64,000 nucleotides of DNA from Moritella sp. PE36 (GCF_000170855.1 NZ_ABCQ01000002.1:124001-188000), one strand, 5' to 3'; counted from the first letter of the stretch, positions 25,277-36,073 are shown. The notes: generated from the letters alone by a model not told the origin. Numbers and translations are program-made.

Positions 25277-27415
25277 TTATGGGGCACTGATCTTGATACG
25301 AGATACCTTACCATCTAAGCCATTATGACGATGGAAATTAACACGTACATAATCATCACTATAGCTGTCCTCATAACTGTCTATATCATAAGTGCCCAAG
25401 ATATCTTGTAATACAGTTATCTGAGTATAATCATCACCAGTATCACCATTCGGAGAATCATAAACGGTGAACTGTGTACCCGCACTCACTCCAACTAATT
25501 TAGCTGAGCGCGTTTCATCATTATCACAACTTCCTGAGTTCTTAAAATTAAATTCACGGTCATACACATTCAATGTACAGACTATATTTTGCGTCGCGTT
25601 ATTCCCTTCATAAAGCATTATTTCAGGCGTTACTTCATAATCACCTGGCTTAAATACTTCAAAATATGAAATCTTCCCATCTAATCCGTTATTATGAAAT
25701 GCCCACTGATTAACGGCAGCGTTACTGACATTACTTTCGAATGAATCGATGACATATTCAGACAAATTATGCTTAATCTGAATAACCGTGTAGTCATCAT
25801 TAGTATTACCAGAAGGACTGTCATATACGACAATCGTGGTGCCAGCTTGTACATCAACGAGTTTAGCAGAGCGTGCTTCATCATTTTCACAACCGTGCTC
25901 ACCACTCGGAATATAACGTGTTTTATCTCCACCGATACCACAAACTATATTCTGTGTAGCACCGTTACCTTCATAAAAAATTACCCCGCCTTCATTCAGC
26001 ACTTCCGTTATTTCCTGTACATCGCCTTGTTCAATAAAATCAACAGCGATGAAGTTAGGCTTTTTGTCTAACAAGGTTGCAGGCATACATGTATCAATAA
26101 TTCTTGGATAAAGTCCATCCCAGTTATTATCTGATGCAGCGATACCTGAATGTGGGACATTAGGAAAATGATTCATACTGAATAATCGAGACCAGGTTTT
26201 ATGTCCCAGTATATTAACCGTTGGTACGCCGTATTTATGTCGTTCTTCACAACTATCATAATCAGTTACAGCCCACATATTCTCCATGGTGACATCTTTT
26301 CTATATAACACGTAATAGTCGCCATAATCACCAGACACATCATACTTATCTATATAGAGAAGAATACGCTGATTAGCTGCAGCCATTTCTTCCAATGTCG
26401 GCCATTCTTGCTTACCATCCCATACAGGATCTCTTGGATCAAACATCATCGCAGTAAATTCAGGCATTTGATCCATCGCCTCTTTCAGCTGGTCTTTCGT
26501 TAAAACGTTATTAGTCACTTCAACATCAAAAGTGAGCACCACATCAGGGTTCGCTTTCAAGAATGGAACGATCTCATTATTCATTCTATCGATGAACTCT
26601 CCCGCATTATCGGTACTATGCGTTAACTCAACTCGGCCATCTTCATACCGAATATCAATCAATAAAGAACGAACATTATGGTCACGTAATTGCTCCGGTA
26701 TATCGAGCCACTGATTCATATAACCGATTGCAAATACATAACCTTGTGAAGCATGCGCATTATGAGCGCCTACCCAGCTATATTCATTAAACGTTTTATC
26801 CGCTTTGGTCAGTAAAAATGAAGACACTTTATTATCGAAGTTAATATTAGCTAAACGCAATTGTCCTGCAGCATTCACTTCGGCACTGCTACCGTTATAA
26901 TGATCATCTTGATAAATCGTCAACTTATAACCGACAGGTACAGTGACCGATGACCAAGAGTCATTCGCTTTACCGATGGATTGATGGCTTGCGCTATAGC
27001 AAGATGGAGTACCTTGAAAGTCCGTCTTGTCATAAAAACAAACTAATGGATCAATGCTAAATGAAGACACTATATCGTTAAAGTAATAGTCTGAAAGGCT
27101 CGCATATTCACCCGGATAAAGTGTCCATTGTTTACCGCCATAATCATCATGTTCAAATAACGTTAACAAAGAGCCGCTTGGCACTTTTACCGATGACCAA
27201 ATATCATTTTCACTGCCAACAGTATGTTGCGTAGAATCAAAACAAGTCTGCAGACCCGCATAATCATCATGTTCATAGAAACATACCTGAGGGGGGGGAT
27301 CGAGCTGAGCACTTACCTGCGCATTTACAAATGGTTGAAATGATAGCGCTGAAATAACAACAGCACCCTGAATAAATCTATTTTTTACAATTATTTTATT
27401 GTTAATTTTAGACAT
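25277..27415 (-). CDS. secreted multidomain PI-PLC-like protein with beta/gamma-crystallin repeats
   Basis: A 712-aa exported protein. The signal peptide ends near residue 32 (PFVNA). Two beta/gamma-crystallin modules follow (about 43-200), each with CFYEHDDYAG- or CFYDKTDFQG-type motifs and a D-x-WSS strand that usually bind calcium. A PI-PLC X-like catalytic domain (about 205-465) has the two expected histidines in WVGAHNAHAS and VELTHSTDN. The C-terminal part (about 475-712) is a repeat of about 115 residues, with YEGN-ATQNIVC, NDE-RSAKLV and YDSP-G-T-DDYT present twice. It probably cleaves phospholipids or glycolipid anchors outside the cell. Eight C in a row (G8 on the plus strand, 27291-27298) follow the signal peptide. 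Confidence 0.85.
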   Translation of the reverse strand: MSKINNKIIVKNRFIQGAVVISALSFQPFVNAQVSAQLDPPPQVCFYEHDDYAGLQTCFDSTQHTVGSENDIWSSVKVPSGSLLTLFEHDDYGGKQWTLYPGEYASLSDYYFNDIVSSFSIDPLVCFYDKTDFQGTPSCYSASHQSIGKANDSWSSVTVPVGYKLTIYQDDHYNGSSAEVNAAGQLRLANINFDNKVSSFLLTKADKTFNEYSWVGAHNAHASQGYVFAIGYMNQWLDIPEQLRDHNVRSLLIDIRYEDGRVELTHSTDNAGEFIDRMNNEIVPFLKANPDVVLTFDVEVTNNVLTKDQLKEAMDQMPEFTAMMFDPRDPVWDGKQEWPTLEEMAAANQRILLYIDKYDVSGDYGDYYVLYRKDVTMENMWAVTDYDSCEERHKYGVPTVNILGHKTWSRLFSMNHFPNVPHSGIAASDNNWDGLYPRIIDTCMPATLLDKKPNFIAVDFIEQGDVQEITEVLNEGGVIFYEGNGATQNIVCGIGGDKTRYIPSGEHGCENDEARSAKLVDVQAGTTIVVYDSPSGNTNDDYTVIQIKHNLSEYVIDSFESNVSNAAVNQWAFHNNGLDGKISYFEVFKPGDYEVTPEIMLYEGNNATQNIVCTLNVYDREFNFKNSGSCDNDETRSAKLVGVSAGTQFTVYDSPNGDTGDDYTQITVLQDILGTYDIDSYEDSYSDDYVRVNFHRHNGLDGKVSRIKISAP
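27291..27298. repeat. G8 homopolymer in the 5' coding part of the PI-PLC gene
   Basis: Eight G on the plus strand (C on the coding strand) encode part of DPPPQ just after the signal peptide. Gain or loss of one base would truncate the protein early, so it is a candidate slippage switch. Confidence 0.6.
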
Positions 27416-27986
27416 ATAACTTCTCCAACCAGATTATTCGAAACAAATATAAACCGTTTATTAAGCTCAATATTTGCGACTCGCATGAATTACTTTGCAC
27501 TATCTGACAAAAATGAAAGCATTAATAAAGTACCAAGTTGAGTGTTAGGGACATCTATCGATTTAGTCTTTATATTGGTAAATTGTGGTTTTAATAGATA
27601 ATTAATTCATCAATCAAATACAGCGTAAATTTAAAAGACGAAAGTGGTCAGTTAATAACAAAGAAACAATAAAAATACGTAAGCATATATAAATAGTGAT
27701 TTTATTTTAATTTAAAATATTTCAAGGGTTGCATGACACTGCACTTAAAAATGATTAATGCCGTAATCTCTACAAACTGAAAGTATCGACCGAGCATTAC
27801 AAAAGCATGATAAAACAGCATTTAAAATAATTACTCAAAAGGTAGTAATTTAACTTTGAAAACAGAAGATAGCCACGATAAACAACCAATTGATAACTAA
27901 TACCTATCAATACTTAACATTCAATCGACTTTATAAATATTGATACATACGTTAAATTTAACTCTGATCTTTTTTAGGAGTTGAAT
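27416..27986. other. 570-bp divergent intergenic region, no gene seen
   Basis: AT-rich sequence between the leftward PI-PLC gene and the rightward patatin gene. I found no convincing small ORF, RNA or clear promoter. It presumably holds both promoters. Confidence 0.5.
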
Positions 27987-28910
27987 ATGAACCGCATAAC
28001 CCAAAATACCTTAATTAATATTGCCAGTTGCAACGCCAGCGTACCGATCAAAGACGCAGCACTGGTTGTCGAAGGGGGTGGTCAACGCGGTATTTTTACA
28101 GCTGGTATCTTAGATAGTTGGCTAGCAAATGATTTTAACCCTTTTTCATTACTCATCGGGACATCTGCAGGTGCACAAAACTTATCAAGTTACATGACGA
28201 AGCAATCAGGACATGCTAAACGTTCGATCATGCAACTATCCAAACATCCCGATTTTTTTGATATGAAGCGCCCACTATCCGGACGTAATACGGTGGATCT
28301 AGATTGGTATTTTGATAGAGTTAACGACCCCGAATATCAGCTCAATATGAACTGTGCCCAAGCACAATTGAAAAACCGCCAACTGCTCTTTTCAGCAACT
28401 AATATCAATGGATTCTGTCCCACTTTTCTTGAGCCAACAGCAGATAATTGGCTCACCATGCTCAAAGCATCCAGTGCGTTGCCCTATTTATATAAGAAAG
28501 GTGTAGCGATTGGTGACAGCCACTACGTGGATGGCGGGGTAGCATTGCCGATTCCGATTCAAGAAGCTTATCATCGCGGCGCTAAAAAGATCATTGTACT
28601 GCGCACTGTCCCTGCACATCAAAATGTACAATCTCCGTGGGCGCATAAACTCAAGTCTTGGGTATGCAGCTCACAGCGCTGTCCAAAAGTATTGGATATT
28701 ATCACTGGTCATGAGAACGCCTACAATGAGGCGCTAGACTTTATACAGTCACCACCAGAAGATGCGCAGATAATTGAAATAGCCCCACCAAAAGCGTTAG
28801 CAAGCCGTATTCTAGGTAGCAGTGATGAAGCATTAGCGGCCGATTACAACATGGGCTACGAAATGGGCACGCAATTTTTATCGAGTCATCATGCCGCGTT
28901 ATTTAGCTAA
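27987..28910 (+). CDS. patatin-like phospholipase (YjjU type)
   Basis: A 307-aa protein with the patatin catalytic dyad. The oxyanion loop is VVEGGGQRGIFTAGIL (about residues 27-42), the serine nucleophile is in LIGTSAGAQN (about 57-66), and the catalytic Asp is in YVDGGVALPIP (about 178-188). This is a lipid acyl hydrolase, likely acting on phospholipids or lysophospholipids. Cysteines occur in the CSSQRCPK stretch. I see no signal peptide, so it is likely cytoplasmic or membrane-associated. The ATG at 27987 is chosen because TAGGAG ends six bases before it; TTG 27981 is in frame but poor. Confidence 0.88.
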   Translation: MNRITQNTLINIASCNASVPIKDAALVVEGGGQRGIFTAGILDSWLANDFNPFSLLIGTSAGAQNLSSYMTKQSGHAKRSIMQLSKHPDFFDMKRPLSGRNTVDLDWYFDRVNDPEYQLNMNCAQAQLKNRQLLFSATNINGFCPTFLEPTADNWLTMLKASSALPYLYKKGVAIGDSHYVDGGVALPIPIQEAYHRGAKKIIVLRTVPAHQNVQSPWAHKLKSWVCSSQRCPKVLDIITGHENAYNEALDFIQSPPEDAQIIEIAPPKALASRILGSSDEALAADYNMGYEMGTQFLSSHHAALFS

Positions 28911-28912
28911 AA

Positions 28913-30181
28913 CTAACGGCCATAGCGATAAATATCCAAGTCATTGCTATCAATATCAGGTGTAACACCGCTGACAACATCAGCAAGATAACGCGCCGAG
29001 CCACATGCCATGGTCCAACCCAACGTGCCATGCCCACAGTTAGTAAATAAATTAGCCATCGGCGTTTTACCAATAATCGGCGTACCATCGGGCGTCATAG
29101 GTCGTAACCCGGTCCAAAATTCAGCTTTGCTCATATCTCCTGCGTTGGGAAATAAATCGTTTATCACCATTGTTATCGTGTCTTTTCGAGATGCCGTCAG
29201 ATCTAAATTATATCCCGCCAACTCTGCTGTTCCAGCAACGCGAATTCGTTGATCAAAACGCGTCATCGCCACTTTATAGGTTTCATCCATGACGGTTGAT
29301 ACTGGCGCTTGGCTACTATCAACAATAGGAACCGTGAGTGAATACCCTTTTACCGGATAAATAGGCATAGCTAAACCTTGCGGTGACAAGATTGGTGATA
29401 ACAATGCCGATGAATAACACCCCATCGCGACCACATAAGCATCCGCCGTTAACTCTCCCACATTGGTGCTGACTGACTTGATTTTGTTGTCGCTATGGTT
29501 CAATTTATTGACCGTCACATCAAATTTAAACTTAACCCCCGCAGCTTGCGCTAATGCTGTTAGCTGCTGGCAGAACATATAACAGTCTCCGGTTTCATCA
29601 TCAGGTAGACGTAATCCACCGACAATTTTATCTTTCACACCGGCCAATCCAGGCTCCACAGCAATACAAGCCGCAACATCTAATTCTTCATATAGCGTGC
29701 CACTATCTGCCAATATTTTAATGTCTTTGGCGATTGCAGCTAACTGTGACTCATGACGGAATACCTGTAATGTGCCCTGCTGTCGAGCCTCGTATTGAAT
29801 GTCTTGCTGCTGACGTAATTCAATCAAACAGTCTCTGCTATAGTTGGCAATGCGCAACATCCGCGCTTTATTAATCTCGTAGCTATGTTGATTACAATTG
29901 GCTAACATTTTTGCTGCCCATAAATACAAATCGGGTGACAGTCCCGGTTTTATTTTTAACGGGGCGTGTTTTTGCGCCAACCATTTGATTGCTTTCATCG
30001 GTATACCAGGCGCAGCCCAAGGAGATGAATAACCATAAGAAATCTGTCCCGCATTAGCAAAACTAGTTTCTTCAGCCCCCCTTGGCTGGCGATCAATGAC
30101 AGTCACATCATGCCCAGCTTGCGCCAAATACCACGCTGACGTTAACCCAATAACCCCACAACCTAATACCATGACTTCCAT
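28913..30181 (-). CDS. dadA: D-amino acid dehydrogenase, small subunit
   Basis: A 422-aa flavoenzyme that oxidises D-amino acids to keto acids and passes electrons to the respiratory chain. The FAD-binding Rossmann motif is VLGCGVIGLTSAWYLAQAGHDVTVID (about residues 5-30), followed by ETSFANAGQISYGYSSPWAAPG typical of DadA; the C-terminal block is WTGLRPMTPDGTPIIG and GHGTLGWTMACGSARYLADVVSG. It ends two bases from the stop of the convergent patatin gene. It is divergent from a LysR regulator (start 30311) that is its probable controller. No alanine racemase gene lies next to it here. Confidence 0.93.
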   Translation of the reverse strand: MEVMVLGCGVIGLTSAWYLAQAGHDVTVIDRQPRGAEETSFANAGQISYGYSSPWAAPGIPMKAIKWLAQKHAPLKIKPGLSPDLYLWAAKMLANCNQHSYEINKARMLRIANYSRDCLIELRQQQDIQYEARQQGTLQVFRHESQLAAIAKDIKILADSGTLYEELDVAACIAVEPGLAGVKDKIVGGLRLPDDETGDCYMFCQQLTALAQAAGVKFKFDVTVNKLNHSDNKIKSVSTNVGELTADAYVVAMGCYSSALLSPILSPQGLAMPIYPVKGYSLTVPIVDSSQAPVSTVMDETYKVAMTRFDQRIRVAGTAELAGYNLDLTASRKDTITMVINDLFPNAGDMSKAEFWTGLRPMTPDGTPIIGKTPMANLFTNCGHGTLGWTMACGSARYLADVVSGVTPDIDSNDLDIYRYGR

Positions 30182-30310
30182 TTGTTACCGACTTATCGCG
30201 AATGAATAATACCGCCAGCATAAGAGAGTTACATTTACTTAACAATCCATAAGTATTAATATCAGCCTTTAGAAAAACTAAACGCAAGCGCGTACTCTAG
30301 GTGGCCATTG

Positions 30311-31330
30311 ATGATAAAAATTAACGATAATCTATTATCCGGTTTAGCCACGTTTGCCGCAGTGGCTAGCTGTCATAGTTTCACCCAAGCCGCCGAAAAA
30401 CTGCATATCACCACAGGCGCCATTAGCCAACAAATAAAACAGTTAGAACAAAACCTTAAATTAACCCTGTTTGAGCGCCATTCTCGCGGTATTCGTTTAA
30501 CTTCAGCTGGATATCAATTACATCAAGTCGTCGAACAAAGTTTAACGGATATTGGCGATGTCATTAGCCAGTTACAACAAGTTAATCGCCATGCTGGTGA
30601 GGTGCATCTTAAACTCACCCCCTCTTTTGCATATAAATGGTTAGTCCCCCGCTTACACGATTTCTATCAGCAATACCCCGATATCAAGATCCATACCTTT
30701 GCCGAAGGTGCATTGGTGGATCATACAGATACTAATTTTGATCTGGCAATCGATTATGGCCAAAGCCCCTATCAATCGAGTGATAAAAAGATTAACGCTG
30801 AATTGTTATTGGCAGAGCAGTTATTACCCGTAATGAGTCCACAATACATGGCTAATTTTGACTGGCATGATGCTCAGAAAGTGGTGGCATCGAACGATAT
30901 TAAGCAGTGTCATAATAATGAACTCTGGCAGAGTATTACGCTGTTACATGATGCGATGCCTTGGCTGCACGCGGATAAAGACGCAGAATGGCAATTTTGG
31001 TTACAGCAGATGGCGGGCACAACAACAGGAAGACAAACACTCAGCAAACACGGTCATTATTTTAACCGTACGGATATGGCAATGGCCGCCGCTGCAGCTG
31101 GCTTAGGGGTTGCCTTAGCACGCTGCGCACTGTTTAATAGCGGGTTAACAGCCGCCGATTTAGCCAAGGAAGGGTTAGTCTCACCTTTCAGCCCCATCGA
31201 TGCAAACGCTGGATACTACTTGATTCAACATCATCACTCACCTGCAATTGAGTGCTTTAAAATCTGGTTAAAACAACAAGTGTTGATCTCGCAACAGAGT
31301 AAAAAGAAACGCGAAAATAATTACCAGTAG
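30311..31330 (+). CDS. LysR family transcriptional regulator, GcvA-like
   Basis: A 339-aa regulator. The N-terminal helix-turn-helix is LSGLATFAAVASCHSFTQAAEKLHITTGAISQQIKQLE (about residues 8-45), followed by LTLFERHSRGIRLTSAG. The effector domain (about 95-310) has LKLTPSFAYKWLVPRL as its first strand and AAAAAGLGVALARCALF near the end, like GcvA-group regulators. It is divergent from dadA with 130 bp between starts and likely controls it. The last ten bases overlap the end of the convergent fpr gene. ATG 30311 is preferred over TTG 30308. Confidence 0.88.
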   Translation: MIKINDNLLSGLATFAAVASCHSFTQAAEKLHITTGAISQQIKQLEQNLKLTLFERHSRGIRLTSAGYQLHQVVEQSLTDIGDVISQLQQVNRHAGEVHLKLTPSFAYKWLVPRLHDFYQQYPDIKIHTFAEGALVDHTDTNFDLAIDYGQSPYQSSDKKINAELLLAEQLLPVMSPQYMANFDWHDAQKVVASNDIKQCHNNELWQSITLLHDAMPWLHADKDAEWQFWLQQMAGTTTGRQTLSKHGHYFNRTDMAMAAAAAGLGVALARCALFNSGLTAADLAKEGLVSPFSPIDANAGYYLIQHHHSPAIECFKIWLKQQVLISQQSKKKRENNYQ

Positions 31331-32094
31331 TTTTCAGAACTAAAATGGCCAGCACTGCGACGTGAGTGTTTTTGATAGCCAAGTTGCTTTAGCACTTCAC
31401 TCGTGTCCTTAACCATACTCGGATTACCACATAAATAGAAAAAACTACGTTCCGGGGTCAATGGCACCCCAGCGACATTGACCAACTCTCCGGTCTCTAA
31501 GAACGCCGGGATCCGACCGCGTAATGTCGCTTTTCTATTTTCTCGGGACACAATTGGTACATAATGAAATTTACCCTGATAGCGTTCTTCAAGTTGCTGT
31601 ATTTTTTCCTGATATACTAATTCTGCAGACGTTCTTACCGCATGCACTAATATTAGGTTCTCGAAACGCTGTTGCGTCTCTGTTTCATCAAGTAGTGCTA
31701 GGAAAGGACCAATCGCGGTACCAGTAGACAATAGCCACAGGTCTTTTGTATAACTTGGGATCTCATCCAACGTCATAAAACCGGCCGGATTTCTACCCAC
31801 ATACACGTCATCGCCGACTTGCAAACTATCTAATCGCGAGGATAATTGCCCATCAGGAACGGTAATAATCAGAAACTCCATCACTTGTTGACCCAGCGCC
31901 TGATTCGGAGAGTTAACAAATGAGTAAGCCCGACGAACCCACTCACCAGCATCATCGCGCAGTGCCAGTTTAGTAAACTGACCTGCTGTATAGCGAGAAA
32001 TATCGGCGGTGATCTGCAAACTGAATTCACTATCAGTCCAGTTAATACGCCCAGTAACTTCTCCTTTAATTAAACCATGTGGTATTTCCTTCAT
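31321..32094 (-). CDS. fpr: ferredoxin/flavodoxin-NADP+ reductase
   Basis: A 257-aa FAD enzyme that transfers electrons between NADPH and ferredoxin or flavodoxin. FAD binding is shown by the RRAYSFVNSPNQ block (about residues 53-64), the NADP-binding strand by LWLLSTGTAIGPFLALL (about 108-124), the second nucleotide motif by FFYLCGNPSMV, and the C-terminus ends in ENYW, where an aromatic residue stacks on the flavin. This matches Fpr. ATG 32094 is chosen because GAGG lies seven bases upstream; a GTG at 32106 is in frame. It runs alone. Confidence 0.92.
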   Translation of the reverse strand: MKEIPHGLIKGEVTGRINWTDSEFSLQITADISRYTAGQFTKLALRDDAGEWVRRAYSFVNSPNQALGQQVMEFLIITVPDGQLSSRLDSLQVGDDVYVGRNPAGFMTLDEIPSYTKDLWLLSTGTAIGPFLALLDETETQQRFENLILVHAVRTSAELVYQEKIQQLEERYQGKFHYVPIVSRENRKATLRGRIPAFLETGELVNVAGVPLTPERSFFYLCGNPSMVKDTSEVLKQLGYQKHSRRSAGHFSSENYW

Positions 32095-32272
32095 TACCGA
32101 CCTCACAAATGTATATTATTGGTGGTAACTCCCTTAACTAAGGCAACGTGCGGTATTAATTAAACTCAGTCAGAGAGTTCTATTACGTAATAAAATTCGT
32201 ATCATCTAGCGTTAACCATACTATAGATATAAGTCTAATATAGGTTAACACTAAGTCATATGTCTACTTAAA

Positions 32273-34345
32273 TTACACCAATTTAAACTGACTCACTAGC
32301 GCTGCAAGTTGTTCATTCGCTGTCGCAAGATTTTTGGTGCTCTCCTTTGTTTCCTCGCCATTTTTACTTAATACCAGCACCATATCTTGAATCGAATGCA
32401 TGTTCCGAGAGATCTCTTCCGTGACTGAATTTTGCTCTTCCGATGCTGTGGCAATTTGTGCACTCAAATCATTAATTACCACGATAGACTGCGTCATGGA
32501 ATCTAGATTTTCGGTGACCAAGGAAGTATTTTCCGCGACCTGTTCACAACTCAGTTTAGTCTCATCCATGATAGTTGCTGCTGTAGAAGCATCTCGACGC
32601 AACGTTGATAACATGTCATTAATTTGTGCAGTACTGTCCTGAGTTCGGGCTGCAAGTGAACGAACCTCATCCGCAACAACAGCAAAACCACGTCCCTGCT
32701 CTCCCGCACGAGCCGCTTCGATTGCCGCATTCAACGCCAGTAAATTAGTTTGATCGGCAATGCCACCGATAACTTCCAGTACCTCAGCAATCTGCTGAGT
32801 ATTTTTATTCATGGTATGAATACTTGCTGATGCACTCCCCATCTCTCTAACCAACGCCATCACACTACTCGATGCATCGACTACCGAAATTTTAGAGGCC
32901 TTAGCTTCATCATTCGCACTCAGGGTATTCGATGCGGTCTGCACCGCATTTTGCGCAATAATATCGGCAGTTGTGCTCATTTCGGTAATTGCCGTAACCG
33001 CTAACTCTGTTTCTTGAGTATGATTGTGCAATGCTTCGCTGTTGCGTTCGGACTGCGCATAAATCTGTTGAATGCCATCGGTAATGTGATTCGATGCCTG
33101 GGATATATCCAGCATCATCGTTTGCAGATAACTAATAAAGGTATTAACTGACCGGCTGATATCCGCCAACTCATCATCCGATACAATCTCAAGTCGCGAG
33201 GTTAAATCTGCTTTGCCGGTAGATAAAGTATCGATACGTGTTTTAAGTACCACCAATTCTTTAACGATCTTGTTCACGATCCAAACTGATATAAACACCG
33301 CTAATATAGATAACACGCCGGCAAAACCAATGCTGCGTGATACTTCATGATCAAAAATATCAGCGGTTGCCTGAGTTAGTTCTTCTTGAATTGAAGTGAT
33401 CTCGCTTTCATAAGCACCTGTACCTATAACCCAACCCCATGCTGGCATCACCTTACGGACATAACCAATTTTATTCTCCAGCAGTCCAGTTTCTGGATTC
33501 TCAAACTTCATCGGTAAGAATGCATCAGTCTTACCAGTTAAACCGGTCACTGCGTTTCTGGTATTTGTCACTGTCTGGCCAACAAGTGACTGCTGCGGAT
33601 GAGCGAGGATCTTACCGTTAGCGTCTTGGACCCAAAAATAGCCACTGTTACCATACTTAGCCGCGATAATATTTTTAAGCGCAATATCAATCTTATATTG
33701 TTTTAAGGTGCTGACATATTCACCAGTGGCAATAACCAGGTTTAGTGGTTCAAAATAAAAGGATACTGATAGTTTTTCTTCGACCTTCTGGTAAGCCGGA
33801 TTGGTGAAATAATAATTACTAAAACCTAAATCTTGCGATTTAGCGGCAGCCACTATATTACGGGCATAAAAAGTACCCTTTTCGTCAGTAGAATCATAAC
33901 TACTACTACCGATAATACCGCTGTTTACGCCATTCGCCATATTAACGATAGAGTCAGCATCATAAGCAAAAATATACCGACCATTATCCCATCGGTAATT
34001 ATTAATAAACGCATAAATACTCAGCCTAGCCTGATCGGGTGACGCACTGCTGGCATATATATTCGAGATGGTTTTTCTGAAAGTATTAATCTCTGTGCGT
34101 AATTCGGCTTTGATATTTTCAACTTTAGATTGTTCATAAAGCCCAGACAGTGACAAAATTATCGTGTCAACCTGTCCTAATAAATTTTCTTTAATTAAAT
34201 TCTCAGCTTTCGCGCTAATGTTGATTTTTTCTTGCTTAAGTACCGATTGTTCAATATCTAATATGCTGAAAGTAAAGAAGCTACTGACAGCGAGTAAAGC
34301 CACGCATATCGTTGTGATTAGCTTTGTTTTTATTGTTAATTTCAT
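32273..34345 (-). CDS. methyl-accepting chemotaxis protein with two Cache-type modules
   Basis: A 690-aa receptor. TM1 is at about 8-28. The periplasmic part (about 35-335) holds two Cache-like modules, with [11 protein letters not shown] in the first and [17 protein letters not shown] in the second; such tandem modules sense small organic acids or amino acids. TM2 is at about 345-365, then HAMP and the signalling domain with its conserved tip [20 protein letters not shown] near residue 525. It ends in FKLV with no CheR pentapeptide. The ATG at 34345 is chosen over an in-frame TTG at 34381. A CRP-like site (34422-34437) lies upstream; no sigma-28 promoter is seen, unlike the other chemoreceptor in this window. 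Confidence 0.92.
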   Translation of the reverse strand: MKLTIKTKLITTICVALLAVSSFFTFSILDIEQSVLKQEKINISAKAENLIKENLLGQVDTIILSLSGLYEQSKVENIKAELRTEINTFRKTISNIYASSASPDQARLSIYAFINNYRWDNGRYIFAYDADSIVNMANGVNSGIIGSSSYDSTDEKGTFYARNIVAAAKSQDLGFSNYYFTNPAYQKVEEKLSVSFYFEPLNLVIATGEYVSTLKQYKIDIALKNIIAAKYGNSGYFWVQDANGKILAHPQQSLVGQTVTNTRNAVTGLTGKTDAFLPMKFENPETGLLENKIGYVRKVMPAWGWVIGTGAYESEITSIQEELTQATADIFDHEVSRSIGFAGVLSILAVFISVWIVNKIVKELVVLKTRIDTLSTGKADLTSRLEIVSDDELADISRSVNTFISYLQTMMLDISQASNHITDGIQQIYAQSERNSEALHNHTQETELAVTAITEMSTTADIIAQNAVQTASNTLSANDEAKASKISVVDASSSVMALVREMGSASASIHTMNKNTQQIAEVLEVIGGIADQTNLLALNAAIEAARAGEQGRGFAVVADEVRSLAARTQDSTAQINDMLSTLRRDASTAATIMDETKLSCEQVAENTSLVTENLDSMTQSIVVINDLSAQIATASEEQNSVTEEISRNMHSIQDMVLVLSKNGEETKESTKNLATANEQLAALVSQFKLV

Positions 34346-34681
34346 TATTATTTTATTTTCCTGATGCTGGCTTGCAGCCAATGTTAAATTTTTAACTTCA
34401 GGAAAGTAACACGCAGAATCCTTTGATGTTGATCACAATTATAAAACATTTTATATACTTTGACAGACCTCACGTTTCATATGAAAAAACATATATCCTC
34501 GAGTGAATATCAAACATAAAGTGGTCAAATACCGACATAACCTTACTAAAATCAGTGTTTTAAACTTTATTTATCATGTGGTTAATTATAGCTTACGAGT
34601 TATAAGTTATAAGTTTACGGTATTTCCTATTCACCCCCCTTACTCCAATAATACACACAGGATAAAATATAAGGGCCAAAT
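34346..34681. other. intergenic region between chemoreceptor and small membrane gene
   Basis: It holds the leader of the leftward chemoreceptor and the start region of a small rightward gene. Apart from the CRP-like site at 34422-34437 I see no structured element. Confidence 0.4.
34422..34437. promoter_or_regulatory. CRP-like site upstream of Cache chemoreceptor
   Basis: TTTGA-TGTTGA-TCACA matches the CRP core TGTGA-N6-TCACA at nine of ten positions. It lies about 80 bases upstream of the leftward chemoreceptor start, a usual place for CRP activation. Confidence 0.35.
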
Positions 34682-34837
34682 ATGCTGATTAACAAATTCA
34701 TTATACTGCTAGTATGTTTATGCATATTATTGTCAGTCTTCACGAGTGGATTAATGTCATCAGCATTAGATCTCGCCGCATTTTCACTATTGATAACCTA
34801 TCTATTAAGAAAAAAGAAAATGACCGGTCTTAAATAA
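34682..34837 (+). CDS. 51-aa small membrane protein candidate
   Basis: A short ORF of 51 codons starts at ATG 34682 after a good ribosome site (AAGGG, eight bases upstream). The protein has two hydrophobic stretches (FIILLVCLCILLSVF at about 6-20 and LDLAAFSLLITYLL at about 29-42), followed by a basic tail (RKKKMTGLK). This is the layout of a small inner-membrane protein with its tail in the cytoplasm. It ends eight bases before the stop of the convergent YeiH gene. No family is recognised. Confidence 0.5.
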   Translation: MLINKFIILLVCLCILLSVFTSGLMSSALDLAAFSLLITYLLRKKKMTGLK

Positions 34838-34845
34838 CAATGCTT

Positions 34846-35793
34846 TTACATGAAAAATAAAATATAAGTCAGCGAACTAACACTGATCACAATCCAAAGT
34901 AACACACCTAACAGTAATGGTTTTACACCTGCATCTTTTATTTTTTGCACCGTGATCCCCGCACCAATCAAGAATAAACACATCACCAGCACTTGTTTAG
35001 AGGCACTAAAAATACCTTGATATAGCGACTGGTAATCCGGCAGTACATACGCAATAAAGATGGCAAAACAATAGAATAAGATGAAAAACGGGATCGTTAA
35101 TTTTTTACTGTCACCTTTAAATAATAAGGCACTGATAAAAGCCACCGGTACGATCCACAAGGCGCGCGCCAACTTTAATGTTGTCGCCGTTAATAATGCT
35201 TCATCGCCATAAGCAGAAGCGGCACCGACAACGGATGACGTATCGTGAATTGCAATCGCACTCCAAACACCAAAGGCATGTTGACTCATGTCCAATAGAT
35301 GACCAATCACAGGGAAGAGAAATAAAGCCACAGAGTTAAGAATAAATACGGTCGCTAACGCTAATGATGTTTGATCATTTTTGGCATTAATGGCGGGCGC
35401 AATCGCGGCAATCGCACTACCACCACAAATCGCAGTACCTGCAGAAATTAAATACCCGGTCTTTTTTTCAATTTTAAATGCTTTAGTCAGGATCCAACCA
35501 AGTATTAACGTACAAAAAATCGAAGTGACGATAATGCCGATGCCATCTTTGGTGGCAAGTATCGCTTCTTCTAAGTTAATACCAAAGCCTAATCCAACGA
35601 TGGAATACGCGAGGGTTTTTTTAGTAATTTCGCTTAAATTGATACTGTGAGGAACCAGGCCTAATGTTGCTAGCGTAAAACCCAGCACTAACGCTACAGG
35701 TGATGAGATAAGCGGCGTTAGACATAATAAGCCGATAGTGATAAATAGCAGATCAGTCTTTTGAAAAGTATAATTGCTGAGTGATTTGAACAT
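34846..35793 (-). CDS. YeiH/UPF0324 family membrane protein, putative sulfate exporter
   Basis: A 315-aa protein with about ten membrane segments. The motifs [35 protein letters not shown] and [16 protein letters not shown] are the conserved blocks of the YeiH/Cons_hypoth698 family. These are predicted anion exporters, linked by association to sulfite or sulfate and taurine metabolism in some bacteria. No sulfur gene lies nearby here, so the substrate is open. Confidence 0.85.
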   Translation of the reverse strand: MFKSLSNYTFQKTDLLFITIGLLCLTPLISSPVALVLGFTLATLGLVPHSINLSEITKKTLAYSIVGLGFGINLEEAILATKDGIGIIVTSIFCTLILGWILTKAFKIEKKTGYLISAGTAICGGSAIAAIAPAINAKNDQTSLALATVFILNSVALFLFPVIGHLLDMSQHAFGVWSAIAIHDTSSVVGAASAYGDEALLTATTLKLARALWIVPVAFISALLFKGDSKKLTIPFFILFYCFAIFIAYVLPDYQSLYQGIFSASKQVLVMCLFLIGAGITVQKIKDAGVKPLLLGVLLWIVISVSSLTYILFFM

Positions 35794-36073
35794 GGGCGAC
35801 TCTCTATTTTTAAGAGTTTATAGTATATCCCGGCCTTTAAGTTAAAAACATTAGAATGTAATTAACCTATAGTTCATCAAAATTGAACGAAATTAAAATA
35901 AATAAAATCGCTATTAGCTTGCTCACAATTATGAATTTAAATATCACTAAAAGTAGAACTTTTAAGGAAAAAAACTGACTTACTATAAGAATTAGCGTGG
36001 ATTACACTAAGAATTTAATGATTACTGTAATAACGTTATCCCGAGTAATTACTTTCTCTGGCGAGGTTATTTG

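Noticed and set aside
34503..34688. 61-codon frame before the small membrane protein
   Set aside because: No ribosome site, no hydrophobic or domain pattern, and it runs into the start region of a better-supported small gene.
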